Shown here: positions 10,296-19,572 of the stretch, one piece after another | Layout of the letters: every line of letters begins with the position of its first letter | Numbering within the stretch: the first letter of the stretch is position 1 | From: Cognaticolwellia aestuarii | GTDB taxonomy: Bacteria > Pseudomonadota > Gammaproteobacteria > Enterobacterales > Alteromonadaceae | Direction: 5' to 3' | NCBI RefSeq assembly: GCF_002000025.1 | Contig: NZ_MUZV01000004.1 | Span: 186,001-250,000, forward strand | DNA length: 64,000 bases | Position numbers and translations under genes: made by a program | The notes under the pieces: generated by a model | What the model was told of the DNA's origin: nothing | What the model saw: only the letters and a program-made list of their open reading frames with translations | Databases searched by the model: none

Positions 10296-10357
10296 ACTGA
10301 CTGAAATCAGTAACTCATATTAGACTAGCAGTTCAACGCCGGCAGTCGACATTATTC
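10296..10357 (+). pseudogene. Degenerate third tRNA-Thr remnant
   Basis: Stretches ACTGACTGAAATCAGTA and GCAGTTCAACGCCGGCAGTCGAC echo the anticodon arm, T arm and 3' acceptor of the two intact tRNA-Thr genes, in the same order and orientation. The anticodon loop, part of the T arm and the CCA are altered, and the 5' half is missing. It looks like a decayed third unit of the same tandem array. Confidence 0.7.
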
Positions 10358-10500
10358 ACTCAAAAAGAAAGAAGCGGCTACTGACTGAATAGCCCTTACC
10401 TACTGATAATTCATTGATTACTATCGTATCGTCCTTTCATAAAACAAAAAGCGGCAATATTAGCTAAAAATTTTCTTGTTATTTATTAAAGTTGCAACGA

Positions 10501-10520
10501 TACTGTACAAAAATACAGTA
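10501..10520 (+). promoter_or_regulatory. LexA (SOS) box of the umuDC operon
   Basis: TACTGT-N8-ACAGTA is a full 20-base palindromic match to the gammaproteobacterial LexA consensus CTGT-N8-ACAG. It ends 13 bases before the umuD ATG, where LexA would block transcription. It is the only LexA box I noticed in the window. Confidence 0.95.
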
Positions 10521-10533
10521 CCTTTTGAGTGTT

Positions 10534-10947
10534 ATGAAAGTTATTCCAATCTATATAGAAGCAGGTGTTTCTGGTTTTGAGTCACCTGCAGCTGAATACA
10601 AAGAACTAGGTTTATCACTAGATAAGCTACTGATCCGCCATCCTAATGCTACTTTTATTGGTCAAGCTTCAGGTATTTCAATGCAGGGTGTGGGGATATT
10701 TGATGGTGATTTATTAATTGTTGATAGAGCGCTTACTGCACGAAATGGTGATGTTATTGTCGCTAATTATAACGGCTGCTTTGTTTGCAAAATAATTGAT
10801 AAGCAGCAAGCCCGTTTACTGTCAGCATCTAAACACCATCAACCCGTAGTAATTTTACCCGGTGATGATTTTCAATTAGAGGGGGTTGTTACCCGTTCAA
10901 TTCGACTACATCACCAAGCACCAGAATTAAAAGCATGTATGGCTTAG
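10534..10947 (+). CDS. umuD: UmuD-like translesion polymerase V protease subunit
   Basis: A 137-residue S24-family self-cleaving protein. I chose the ATG at 10534 (MKVIPIYIEAGVSGF); the frame extends upstream to a TTG at 10492, but that would run through the LexA box. The catalytic Ser49 lies in ASGISMQG and the Lys86 in FVCKI. The block GFESPAAEY aligns with GFPSPAADY after the E. coli cleavage site. The bond aligned with E. coli Cys24-Gly25 is Ser13-Gly14 here, and Ala10-Gly11 lies just before it. The N-terminal arm is about 11 residues shorter than in E. coli. It overlaps umuC by 13 bases. Confidence 0.93.
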   Translation: MKVIPIYIEAGVSGFESPAAEYKELGLSLDKLLIRHPNATFIGQASGISMQGVGIFDGDLLIVDRALTARNGDVIVANYNGCFVCKIIDKQQARLLSASKHHQPVVILPGDDFQLEGVVTRSIRLHHQAPELKACMA

Positions 10948-12191
10948 TTGATGCTACCTCGTTTTATGCTTCGGCTGAAAAGGTATTCGATCCTAGCATT
11001 CGCAATAGACCCGTTGTAGTTTTAACCAATAATGACGGCTGTATTTGCGCTGCTTGTCCGATTGCCAAGCGCCTTGGTATTCCTAAATTTACACCTTATT
11101 TCCAAATTAAAGACTTATTACACAAACATGGCGTTGTTATTCGTTCCTCAAATTACGAACTATATGCCGACTTGTCAGAGCGCATGATGACAGTGATAAG
11201 TCGATTTTGTGATAACCAACATATTTATAGCATTGATGAATCTTTTTTATATTTTAATAACTTCCATAAAACCATTACTCATTGGTATGACTATGGTCAC
11301 CAAATAAGAAAAGCGATATGGAAAGAAACTCGCTTGCCTGTTGGCGTTGGCTTTGGCACAACCGCAACATTGGCCAAAGCAGCAAACCATGCTGCTAAAA
11401 AATTGTCAGGCTTCGATGGCGTGGCTGTAATTGACACAAAAAGCAGTGCATCAGCAGTATTACAACGCATGAATACAGCTGACGTATGGGGTATAGGTAA
11501 CCGAATAACGAAAAGGCTCGCCCTACAAAATATTCATACCGCATTAGATTTAGCGAAACAAAACCCTAAAGATATTCGTCAGCAATTTAGTGTGGTAACC
11601 GAACGCACCGTAAATGAGTTAAATGGTATTAGCTGTTTATCTTGGGGTGATGTTAAGGAGCCTAAAAAAGAAATATTCTCAACCCGTAGTTTTGGCCAAC
11701 GGATCAGTACTTACAGCGTGCTTAATACCGCATTAGCAAGCCATGCTGGTATTGTTGCTAAAAAACTGCGTCAGCAGTCATCACAAGTAAAAAAATTAAT
11801 GGTGTTTGCAGCAAGTTCACCACACGATAATGATTACTATAAACAAGCCGTCGTTTATCCTTTTGCTATTCCTACCGATAACACCAGTCAACTCGCACAA
11901 GCAGTTTCGCTAGTTTTACCGCAAATATATCAATCGGGGGTTAATTTTTATCGTTGTGGCGTGGGCGCTATTGAGTTAACCAGTAATACATTTCAGCAAG
12001 GTGATTTATTTGATATTGATAATAACAATCCTGCACTGATGGAATGCTTTGATAACATTAACAAACGTTATGGAGCTGGTAGTATTAATATTGCGAGTGC
12101 AGGACAAACTCAAAAGTGGAATATGAAGCGGCACTTTCTTAGCCCACAATTCACCACCAATTGGCAGCATATCCCTAAAATAAGCTGCTAA
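10935..12191 (+). CDS. umuC: DNA polymerase V catalytic subunit UmuC
   Basis: A 418-residue Y-family polymerase that copies past DNA lesions in the SOS response. The palm motifs are visible: the first metal-binding Asp in LVDATSFYASAEKVF and the DE pair in YSIDESFLYF. The steric region VVLTNNDGCICAA is typical of UmuC. Fingers, palm, thumb and little-finger parts are present and length matches E. coli UmuC (422). It overlaps umuD by 13 bases, indicating translational coupling, and is controlled by the LexA box at 10501-10520. The SRAP gene follows 32 bases after its stop. Confidence 0.96.
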   Translation: MYGLVDATSFYASAEKVFDPSIRNRPVVVLTNNDGCICAACPIAKRLGIPKFTPYFQIKDLLHKHGVVIRSSNYELYADLSERMMTVISRFCDNQHIYSIDESFLYFNNFHKTITHWYDYGHQIRKAIWKETRLPVGVGFGTTATLAKAANHAAKKLSGFDGVAVIDTKSSASAVLQRMNTADVWGIGNRITKRLALQNIHTALDLAKQNPKDIRQQFSVVTERTVNELNGISCLSWGDVKEPKKEIFSTRSFGQRISTYSVLNTALASHAGIVAKKLRQQSSQVKKLMVFAASSPHDNDYYKQAVVYPFAIPTDNTSQLAQAVSLVLPQIYQSGVNFYRCGVGAIELTSNTFQQGDLFDIDNNNPALMECFDNINKRYGAGSINIASAGQTQKWNMKRHFLSPQFTTNWQHIPKISC

Positions 12192-12223
12192 AATAAATGA
12201 TTAACATTAGCAGAGGGAAAATT

Positions 12224-12943
12224 ATGTGCGGCAGGCTTAACGCGACTTTTGATGGTGGAGTGAGAAAGCTCTATACCAGTTTAAAAATCAATAAAGTGGT
12301 TGATAGGCCGATCGACAAGCATTTTGTCAAAGCGGCTGATACGGTTTCTATTGTTAGGGAAAAAGCTAATAGCCGTGTTGTTGAAAATGCTATTTGGTGG
12401 CTATTGCTAGATAGCACTGAAAATACCTTTAAACCCTCAAAATACACATCCTTTAACACCCGCTATGATAAATTAAGCACACCTAACAGTGCTGGTTATC
12501 AAGCTTACAGACACTCTCGCTGTGTTATTGCGGTAAAAGGTTTCGGCGAAACTGAATTTATCAATAAAAAGCCAGTACATTATTTTGATATGCAAGCCGA
12601 ACATGGAGGGCTATTACTGGGTGGTTTATCTCGAGATTGGGTTAATAGCCAAACAGGTGAAGTAAAAACTTCATGTTCAGTGATCACCTTACCACCGCAT
12701 AAGAAACTTACACATATTCACAGTAAAGCCATGCCGCTAATACTGCCACAAGACGAGACTATCATTGATCATTGGCTTGATAGCACATTTAGTGATGTTG
12801 AACGGTTTGCATCCTTGTTACAGCCTCATATTCCACAAAACTTGCTCGCTCAGCAAATAGATAAACCAATGAGCCATAAGCCGATTAATAAAGCTGAATT
12901 AATTCCATTAGATACCGAACAGCATGAACACCCTATGCGCTAA
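12224..12943 (+). CDS. SRAP domain protein (YedK/HMCES-like abasic-site shield)
   Basis: A 239-residue SRAP protein. The family covalently traps abasic sites in single-stranded DNA through Cys2, which must be exposed after Met removal. The chosen ATG at 12224 gives MCGRLN, puts Cys at position 2 and has an AGAGGG ribosome-binding site; a longer frame from 12197 would bury the Cys, so it is rejected. Other expected residues are the Asn in FNTRYDKL, a Glu in KGFGETEF and the His in HSKAMPLIL. The sequence is diverged from YedK. It sits downstream of umuDC in the same direction, so it is probably SOS-induced. SRAP genes are known to associate with SOS genes. Confidence 0.88.
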   Translation: MCGRLNATFDGGVRKLYTSLKINKVVDRPIDKHFVKAADTVSIVREKANSRVVENAIWWLLLDSTENTFKPSKYTSFNTRYDKLSTPNSAGYQAYRHSRCVIAVKGFGETEFINKKPVHYFDMQAEHGGLLLGGLSRDWVNSQTGEVKTSCSVITLPPHKKLTHIHSKAMPLILPQDETIIDHWLDSTFSDVERFASLLQPHIPQNLLAQQIDKPMSHKPINKAELIPLDTEQHEHPMR

Positions 12944-13075
12944 ATGCAGTTACTAACATAGCGCCAAGTAGTATGAGTAACAAATAAAGCAGCCTGAATT
13001 AAGCAAAATAAACACAAAAAAACACCAAAGGTTAACATTGATGTTTTTTAGCATTTTGTTATTTAATATCCTCAC

Positions 13076-13099
13076 TCAAGCTGCAACTATGCAGCTTGA
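13076..13099. terminator. Perfect hairpin between convergent SRAP and PEP-CTERM genes
   Basis: Arms TCAAGCTGCA/TGCAGCTTGA with loop ACTA. Neither side has a good T run. A weaker A-run/T-run hairpin, AAAAAACACC/GATGTTTTTT, at about 13016-13050 may end the SRAP transcript. Confidence 0.45.
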
Positions 13100-13113
13100 A
13101 TGACCAACAATGA

Positions 13114-13827
13114 TTAAAATTGTTTTTTAAAGCGACGTGATGCTAACGCAATCATTGCTAAGCCAAAGATAACAAGTGTAGTTGGCTCTGATACTGTCAC
13201 TGCTGATGACACTGGAGCGGTAACCTTCAACGCTATGTTGTTAAAACCTGCACCTTGATAAACCGACTCTGCACCATATACAACAAAGCCATTATTTACT
13301 GACGTTCCACTTACCCAACTACGCACAATGTCAGTTACATCAAGAGAGTAAGTATCAAAAGTATCAGTTTTGATATTATTTACCAATACCGCTGAATTGG
13401 TTGACAATCCCGCCATTTCAAATACAGGTAAAGTTCCTGCAACATTATCCCAAGTGCTGCTAACTTGTCCTAACATAACACTCATGTCATTGATTATATT
13501 TAAACGCTCAGAAAAGTCGGCTGAAAATAAAGCTGAAAAATCTGAAGCGTTAACTAAGTCTAAGGTCAATAAACTCACATCAAACTGGATAAAAGAAGCA
13601 ATACGCTTATCTTTTTGGGATTTATCTCGACGCTCTCGAGCAATAACTTCATTATTAGCTAAGCCATTCACTGTACCTACTGAATTCTGATCACCGTCAA
13701 GTGACACGTTAACTATATAATCAGAAGAAATATTAATTAAACCTGCGTATGTATTTGGAACAATTGAGATCGAAAGCACTAATAGGCTAGCTTTTAAAGC
13801 GGCAATAATTTTTTTGGAATACAACAT
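13114..13827 (-). CDS. PEP-CTERM sorting-domain exported protein (DNRLRE-like)
   Basis: A 237-residue exported protein. An N-terminal signal peptide ends near NTYAG. The body resembles DNRLRE-type domains (SFIQFDVSLL; TYSLDVTDIVRSWVSG). The C-terminus is a classic PEP-CTERM tail: SEPTTLVIFGLAMIALASRR, then FKKQF, with a helix and basic end. I chose the ATG at 13827 because AAAGGA lies six bases ahead of it; the frame can also open at 13851. PEP-CTERM proteins need an exosortase for surface sorting and are linked to exopolysaccharide; no exosortase gene is in this window. The upstream region 13828-14415 is long. Confidence 0.85.
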   Translation of the reverse strand: MLYSKKIIAALKASLLVLSISIVPNTYAGLINISSDYIVNVSLDGDQNSVGTVNGLANNEVIARERRDKSQKDKRIASFIQFDVSLLTLDLVNASDFSALFSADFSERLNIINDMSVMLGQVSSTWDNVAGTLPVFEMAGLSTNSAVLVNNIKTDTFDTYSLDVTDIVRSWVSGTSVNNGFVVYGAESVYQGAGFNNIALKVTAPVSSAVTVSEPTTLVIFGLAMIALASRRFKKQF

Positions 13828-14415
13828 TGATTTTCCTTTAAACTTTTTCATTTAATGTAATGTGGTGCAAAATAAATAGTGATGCACACTGAATTAAGCA
13901 AAAATCAAACCAAAATAAAAAAACAACTAAATTTCATAAGCTTAAATATTTATACCAATATAACAAAATACATAGTGGAAAAAAATTTGACAAACGACAA
14001 CTTATCAACCAGTTGAATTTATTACATAAAGTGCACTATAAGCATTAAATCAACTTACGAAAATGATAACCGAGAGATAAGCTAAGCCTGCATCAATATC
14101 GCACGAAAATACGAAAATATAATGAAACCTAGTGGCTGTTGAACCACATCACGCTACACATTTTATCAAACTAAAAAGGGTTTATACCTTTGCACATACC
14201 ATGTAACGTAAAGTGAATTAAAAACCTCTCAATACCAAGGTTCTTCAGAAAGAATTATCAACATCCACCTTTAATACTTTGCTTAATCAATAATAATGCT
14301 CATAGAAAATTATTTTTTTTGTTGGACATTAAATCTAGCTTCAACTCTAATTCGCGCCAATTAACCATGCACAATGACCTTGTCATTATTGAATGCCAAG
14401 ACAAAAGGAAACCCC
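13828..14415. other. Long divergent intergenic region
   Basis: This 588-base AT-rich region lies between the leftward PEP-CTERM gene and rightward speA. No coding frame is seen. It holds the proposed speA promoter (14322-14351) and a second weak plus-strand promoter-like pair (TTGAAT at 14013 and TATAAG at 14037). Control elements of the PEP-CTERM gene should also lie here but I cannot define them. Confidence 0.5.
14322..14351 (+). promoter_or_regulatory. Possible speA promoter
   Basis: TTGGAC and TCTAAT are separated by 18 bases and followed by a GC-rich CGCGCC. It lies about 65 bases ahead of the speA ATG. Confidence 0.4.
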
Positions 14416-16326
14416 ATGAATAAAGATAATCTTGATCAAGCGCGTGCACACTACAACGTACGTCATTGGAGTCAGGGCTATTTCGGTATCAACGATACAG
14501 GTAATGTATATGTTGCGCCAAAGTTCGATAATCAAAATCACACAGTAAACTTAACCACTATTGCTAAAATAATCGAAGATAAAGGCTTAACATTGCCTGC
14601 TTTAGTGCGATTTCCACAAATAATTCATCATCGTATTCACAGCTTATGTGAAGCTTTTAATAAGGCGATAGAAGATTACGATTATCAGCAAAAATATTTA
14701 TTGGTTTACCCGATTAAAGTAAATCAGCAACGTGAAGTTGTTGATGAAATCTTAGCCAGCCAGCATAACAAAGAATATACTCAACTTGGTTTAGAAGCCG
14801 GCAGTAAAGCTGAATTATTAGCCGTACTCGCCATGGCACAAAAAGTTTCATCAGTAATCGTTTGCAACGGTTACAAAGACCGCGAATACGTACGTTTAGC
14901 GCTGATTGGTGAGAAACTTGGCCATAAAGTCCACATCGTACTAGAAAAAATGTCTGAACTTGAAATGATCTTAAGCGAAGCAAAAAAATTAAATGTTGAG
15001 CCACGCTTAGGCATACGCGTGCGTTTAGCATCGCAAGGCAAAGGAAAGTGGCAAGCAAGTGGCGGCGAAAAGTCAAAATTTGGTCTGTCAGCTTCACAAG
15101 TGCTGAAAGTGGTCGAGATACTTAAAAAAGAAAATAGACTTGAGGCATTAAAGCTTGTGCATTTTCATCTAGGATCGCAAATTGCCAATATTAGAGATGT
15201 AAGACTAGGTGTGAGCGAAGCTGCGCGCTTTTACTGTGAACTTCGCCAGCTTGGCGCAGGTATTCTATGCATGGATGTCGGTGGTGGTTTAGCCGTTGAT
15301 TACGACGGTACTCGCAGCCAATCACATAACTCAATGAACTACAGCTTAGCAGAATACGCCAATAATATTGTTCATACCATTGGCAATATTTGTAAGAGCT
15401 ATGAGCAACCAATGCCAATGATTATTTCAGAATCGGGCCGCGCATTAACCGCACATCATGCCGTGCTTATTTCTAATGTTATTGGCGCCGAGTCTTATGA
15501 GCCAGAAGAAATGGCAGCACCAGTAGCTGAAGAATCAATTTTATTGAGCAATATGTGGCGCTCGTTAGAGCAGCTAAATAACCGCAACGATGACCGTGCC
15601 TTAATTGAAATTTATCACGACACACAAAGTGATTTAGCAGAAGTACACAGCCAATTTGCTATGGGATTATTAAACTTACCGCAACGCGCTTGGGCAGAGC
15701 AAATTAACTTACGCGTATGTTACGAATTAAATCAATTAATGGACGGTAAAAACCGTTTTCATCGACCTATTATGGATGATTTAACCAGCAAGCTAGCAGA
15801 TAAGTTTTTTGTTAATTTTTCTTTATTTCAATCATTACCGGATGCATGGGGAATCGATCAGGTTTTTCCTGTCTTACCGTTAAACAATTTAGAAAAGTCA
15901 CATGAAAAACGCGCTGTACTACTCGATATTACTTGTGATTCAGACGGTACAATTGACCATTATGTTGACGGACAAGGCATTGAAAATACCTTACCTGTAC
16001 CAGCATGGACTGAAGACGAGCCTTATTTACTTGGCTTTTTCTTGGTGGGTGCTTACCAAGAAATTTTAGGTGACATGCATAACTTATTTGGCGACACCCA
16101 CAGCGCCGTGGTGTTCGTTAATGACGATGGTGAAGCCGAAATTACTGAAATTAATGCAGGCGATACCGTAGAAGACATGCTGAGCTATGTGCATTTAGAC
16201 GCAAAGTTATTTCAGCAGACCTATGCCGAACTTATCGACGCTAGGTTGTCAAAAACTGAAGGTGATGAAATCTTTAAAGAGCTAGTTGATGGCTTAAAAG
16301 GCTACACTTACCTTGAAGATCTTTAG
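14416..16326 (+). CDS. speA: Biosynthetic arginine decarboxylase
   Basis: A 636-residue PLP enzyme converting arginine to agmatine and CO2, the first step of the agmatine route to putrescine. Family landmarks are the [10 protein letters not shown] segment, the PLP-lysine region [12 protein letters not shown], the GGG loop ([14 protein letters not shown]) and [13 protein letters not shown]. The ATG at 14416 has an AAAGGA ribosome-binding site; the frame extends 14 codons upstream to 14374 without family similarity. Length is close to E. coli SpeA (658). speB begins 12 bases after the stop, so the two steps are encoded by one operon. Confidence 0.96.
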   Translation: MNKDNLDQARAHYNVRHWSQGYFGINDTGNVYVAPKFDNQNHTVNLTTIAKIIEDKGLTLPALVRFPQIIHHRIHSLCEAFNKAIEDYDYQQKYLLVYPIKVNQQREVVDEILASQHNKEYTQLGLEAGSKAELLAVLAMAQKVSSVIVCNGYKDREYVRLALIGEKLGHKVHIVLEKMSELEMILSEAKKLNVEPRLGIRVRLASQGKGKWQASGGEKSKFGLSASQVLKVVEILKKENRLEALKLVHFHLGSQIANIRDVRLGVSEAARFYCELRQLGAGILCMDVGGGLAVDYDGTRSQSHNSMNYSLAEYANNIVHTIGNICKSYEQPMPMIISESGRALTAHHAVLISNVIGAESYEPEEMAAPVAEESILLSNMWRSLEQLNNRNDDRALIEIYHDTQSDLAEVHSQFAMGLLNLPQRAWAEQINLRVCYELNQLMDGKNRFHRPIMDDLTSKLADKFFVNFSLFQSLPDAWGIDQVFPVLPLNNLEKSHEKRAVLLDITCDSDGTIDHYVDGQGIENTLPVPAWTEDEPYLLGFFLVGAYQEILGDMHNLFGDTHSAVVFVNDDGEAEITEINAGDTVEDMLSYVHLDAKLFQQTYAELIDARLSKTEGDEIFKELVDGLKGYTYLEDL

Positions 16327-16337
16327 AGATAATTGTG

Positions 16338-17264
16338 ATGAAAAATATTTTCAAGCAAGTTGATGAGTCTATTTACTCCAATGCCATGACATTTTTACGT
16401 CAACCATTGCAGCAAAATCCTCTTTCATCATCGGCCGATATTGTCGTACTAGGTTTGCCATTTGATATGGCAACAACGGGACGTTCTGGCGCTCGTATGG
16501 GGCCAACAGCAATCAGACAAGCTTCTGTAAATTTAGCGTGGGAAGGTAAGCGTTTTCCGTGGCCATTTAGTTTATTAAAGCACTGTAAAATGGTCGATGC
16601 GGGAGACTTAGTGTTTTCACCTGGTGATGCAGCACACTTTTGCCAACAGGTTGAAACCGCTGTCGGCCAGTTACTCGACGCAGATAAAACCGTTTTGTCG
16701 TTAGGGGGCGATCACTTTGTCACCCTGCCAATACTGCGAGCTTATGCGAAAAAGTTTGGCACTATGGCATTAATACATTTTGACGCCCATACCGATACTT
16801 ATAACAATGGTAGCTCTTATGACCATGGCACTATGTTTTATCATGCGCCGAAAGAAAAGCTGATTGATAGAGACAAGTCTATTCAAGTGGGCATTCGCAC
16901 AAATTATCAAGAGTATAATCACGGTTTTTCTGTTATTAATGCCATGCAAGCCAATGATATGAGTGTTGATGAGATCAGTACTTTAATTAAAAGCCGAGTC
17001 GGTGATATGCCCGTTTATTTAACCTTTGATATCGACTGCTTAGATCCCGCCTTTGCCCCAGGCACAGGCACACCGGTATGTGGTGGCTTGAGCACAGACA
17101 AAGTACTAAAGGTTTTACGTGCTTTAGCGGGAATTAACCTGGTCGGCATGGATGTCGTTGAAGTGGCGCCAGCTTATGACAATAGCGACATTACCGCGCT
17201 AGCTGCAGCAACAATTGCCGTAGAGTTAGCGCATCTTTGGACAGTAAAGCATAAGCTGCCATAA
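16338..17264 (+). CDS. speB: Agmatinase
   Basis: A 308-residue ureohydrolase that splits agmatine into putrescine and urea. The two-manganese site residues are in [17 protein letters not shown] and [18 protein letters not shown] favour the ATG at 16338; a GTG lies one codon earlier. It follows speA by 12 bases and ends in a strong terminator at 17282-17326. Together speA and speB make putrescine without ornithine decarboxylase. Confidence 0.96.
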   Translation: MKNIFKQVDESIYSNAMTFLRQPLQQNPLSSSADIVVLGLPFDMATTGRSGARMGPTAIRQASVNLAWEGKRFPWPFSLLKHCKMVDAGDLVFSPGDAAHFCQQVETAVGQLLDADKTVLSLGGDHFVTLPILRAYAKKFGTMALIHFDAHTDTYNNGSSYDHGTMFYHAPKEKLIDRDKSIQVGIRTNYQEYNHGFSVINAMQANDMSVDEISTLIKSRVGDMPVYLTFDIDCLDPAFAPGTGTPVCGGLSTDKVLKVLRALAGINLVGMDVVEVAPAYDNSDITALAAATIAVELAHLWTVKHKLP

Positions 17265-17281
17265 ACTAACGTAATCACATC

Positions 17282-17326
17282 ACAGTGCTGGTAAGCTATT
17301 ATAAGTAATTTTCCAGCACTGTTTTT
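17282..17326 (+). terminator. Rho-independent terminator of speAB
   Basis: Arms ACAGTGCTGG/CCAGCACTGT enclose a 21-base loop and are followed by TTTTT. It lies 18 bases after the speB stop. The remaining bases to 17659 hold no gene I can support. Confidence 0.88.
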
Positions 17327-17659
17327 AGTCGTGACACAAAAATTACGTATCACCAACGACATGTGCAAAACGTCATATCATTAAGTTAAAAACCCCTGCC
17401 GCCTAAATCGTCTACCTGTGTTTACCTCAAGCTTCATTCATTTTGTTTTACTTTACTTCAATCAAGTTCACTAAGCGCAATAAAATAATATTTCGGCATT
17501 AGCTAGGCTAACTCTAGGAACAACACGTTTTCATTAAAACTATAAACTATGGTTCATAATAAGCTGATACTATGAGATATTATGCGATATTAATTAAAAA
17601 TAGCCGCCCATTCATTTAGGTACACCTTCATCAAATGGCTAGGCTAGAGAAAATAAATT

Positions 17660-18472
17660 ATGGCGTTTTTATTACTGATCATTTATACCCAAACCACTTG
17701 AAAATGCAGGATTGTGCAAGTCGAAAAAGGGTTAGCACCAAGGCATTGATTGAAAGGAATGGTTGTTCCATTGTTAAAATCAATAACGCCGGAGATGACC
17801 CTTTATCGACTTGCCCTACGGGCGCTAAGCTAGAAAACCAGTGCAGCGTTGCAGCACTTGATAAGGGAATAACCATTATCTACGTGCTGTGCCTTGCGCT
17901 GATTTCCTAGCTTAACGCTGAAACTGCATTTTCAAGTAGCTTGGGTATATGTCTATTTAATTTGCGCTATGATGTTTTATGCAAGAAAACGCAGAGGATA
18001 TAGCCATTTAAAACAAACCATCAGTGAGTTGGGTGAATCAGGCTCTCAATATGAAAAACAAGTTTCCTACATCATATTTTTACCTGTCGGTATCGGCTGC
18101 TTAGTTATTTCTTATGCTACCTATACCAGTAACTATCAAGCTGCTTTTTTATCAGGAGCTTTAGGTTTAAGCTATTTTTTAAGTGCTATTTTCCCTTGTG
18201 ATCCAGGAACGCCATTGTCAGGCACATGGAAAAATGCCATACATAATACTGTTGGCGCTGTTTGCTATGTTGCAATGGCCTATCAACTCAATGAATTAAT
18301 CGATAGCAATACTAGTAGCTTTATTGATATATCACTCTTCTTACTTTGTAGTTTTTTACTCATCTTTATTATTGGCTTTCCTAAGCAGGTTATCGGCCTA
18401 GCGCAACGTATTGCGGAAACAAGTATATTTTTCAGTATCGGTTTATTACTTGTAGATATCAGTGCTGCTTAG
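17660..18472 (+). pseudogene. DUF998 membrane protein gene split by miniature element A1
   Basis: The downstream part (ATG at 17969, 167 residues) is a DUF998-type multi-helix membrane protein with the motifs ISELGESGS and FPCDPGTPLSGTW. It lacks most of the first membrane helix. That helix is found 5' of element A1: an ATG at 17660 encodes MAFLLLII, then the element interrupts within a Tyr codon. Deleting 17686-17947 plus one TA rejoins the codons as MAFLLLIIYVYLICAMMFYA, in frame with the rest, for a 182-residue protein. In the present allele the upstream part ends at a TGA inside the element. The 167-residue remainder could still be translated from 17969, but with a damaged first helix. 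Confidence 0.85.
17686..17947 (+). mobile_element. Miniature inverted-repeat element, family A copy A1 (262 bp)
   Basis: Terminal inverted repeats begin TACCCAAACCACTTGAAAAT and end with the complement, ATTTTCAAGTAGCTTGGGTA. It is flanked by TA on both sides (17684-17685 and 17948-17949). It encodes no transposase. Relative to copy A3 it lacks a 49-base internal hairpin module. TA duplication suggests mobilisation by an IS630/Tc1-type transposase elsewhere in the genome (inference). Open frames inside it are not genes. Confidence 0.92.
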
Positions 18473-18482
18473 TAAGTATTTA

Positions 18483-18711
18483 ACCTGAATTCTGGGTAAT
18501 GAGTGCTTGATATTCAAGTGATTCAAAAGCTTAGGTGGCAAAGTAAATGCTATAGCAAGGTGAACATCACTAATAGACATCATCAATACTTCATTTTATG
18601 CCATTTCCAAGGCAAAACGTTGATCAATAGCGGGCTATTTATCGACGTTTTAACGCAGACAATGGGTTAAAACGGAGGATTGAGCAAGTGCTGCTTATCC
18701 AGAATTCAGGT
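18483..18711. mobile_element. Miniature inverted-repeat element, family B copy B1 (229 bp)
   Basis: Ends ACCTGAATTCTGG and CCAGAATTCAGGT form near-perfect terminal inverted repeats of about 17 bases. TA flanks both sides (18481-18482 and 18712-18713). No coding capacity. It lies directly after the DUF998 remnant and before the hydrolase stop codon. Copy B2 at 22080 matches it throughout apart from the nested insertion. Confidence 0.88.
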
Positions 18712-18735
18712 TATTTATTACTGATACCAACAAAG

Positions 18736-19551
18736 CTAAAGCGCATGCGCTGTAAAAAACTGCTCAATCGCATCAACAACTTCTGATTGTTTTTCTTTGT
18801 GTGGTATATGTCCACAATCAGTAATAATTTCGGTTTGAGCAATACCTGAGACATTATTTTTAATATAACACGGAAAAGCCACTGAGCCATATTCGTCGTT
18901 AGCGCCATGAATGGCCAGCACCGGGCATTTTACCTTGGTAATACATCCCGCTAAATTCCAATTTGAAAACTCAGGCGACAGCCAAACATCTATCCACGCA
19001 CTTAATACCCATTGTGTTTTCTTACCATGGTATTTCTCTAAACGTTTCATTTGCACTGGTTGGGCAAAAAATGCCTTAGCGTTACTAATGCCAGAGAGCG
19101 TCAGCTCTTCAACAAATGCTTGAGCTGATATCGTAATAGCGCCTAAACAATCAGGGTCATTGGCGGCAATAGTTATTGCCATAGCCCCACCAACACTGTG
19201 CCCAAGTAGTAAATAGTGACTTATTGAAAGTGCTTCTTTAATCAATGGAAAGTATATCAGTGCCTCTTCTTCAATAAAGTTAACCGACGGCAACTCGTTG
19301 CGGGCAAATGATCTTCCAAAACCTAAACGATCGTAAGCGATAACACGTCTAGATAAACGCTCAGACAAAATAGCAGGAAAATCTTTCCAAAGCTCAACAC
19401 TGCCTAGCGAGTCATGAACAAGTATAAGAGCGGGCTTATCGTAAGCGTTTTCTGGTATCCATTGTTTGATATAAATTTCGCCATAGGGCGTTGCAATAAA
19501 GCGCGTATCAATCGCTATATTTTGCCTATTAATTTTGGGTGTTTTTTCCAT
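18736..19551 (-). CDS. Alpha/beta hydrolase
   Basis: A 271-residue serine hydrolase of the alpha/beta fold. The nucleophile elbow GHSVGG places Ser119, the acid is probably the Asp in HGANDEYG and the His is in DCGHIPHKEK. The oxyanion region is VHDSLGSVELW. There is no signal peptide, so it should be cytoplasmic. Substrate cannot be inferred. It follows another hydrolase by 21 bases on the same strand, forming a two-gene operon, and its 3' end abuts element B1. Confidence 0.85.
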   Translation of the reverse strand: MEKTPKINRQNIAIDTRFIATPYGEIYIKQWIPENAYDKPALILVHDSLGSVELWKDFPAILSERLSRRVIAYDRLGFGRSFARNELPSVNFIEEEALIYFPLIKEALSISHYLLLGHSVGGAMAITIAANDPDCLGAITISAQAFVEELTLSGISNAKAFFAQPVQMKRLEKYHGKKTQWVLSAWIDVWLSPEFSNWNLAGCITKVKCPVLAIHGANDEYGSVAFPCYIKNNVSGIAQTEIITDCGHIPHKEKQSEVVDAIEQFFTAHAL

Positions 19552-19572
19552 ATTGGCGCCTTAATTTTGTCA

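Noticed and set aside
17635..17910. Open frame of 91 codons across element A1
   Set aside because: It lies mostly within the inverted-repeat element, recurs in fragments wherever the element occurs, and is in a different frame from the DUF998 gene it interrupts.
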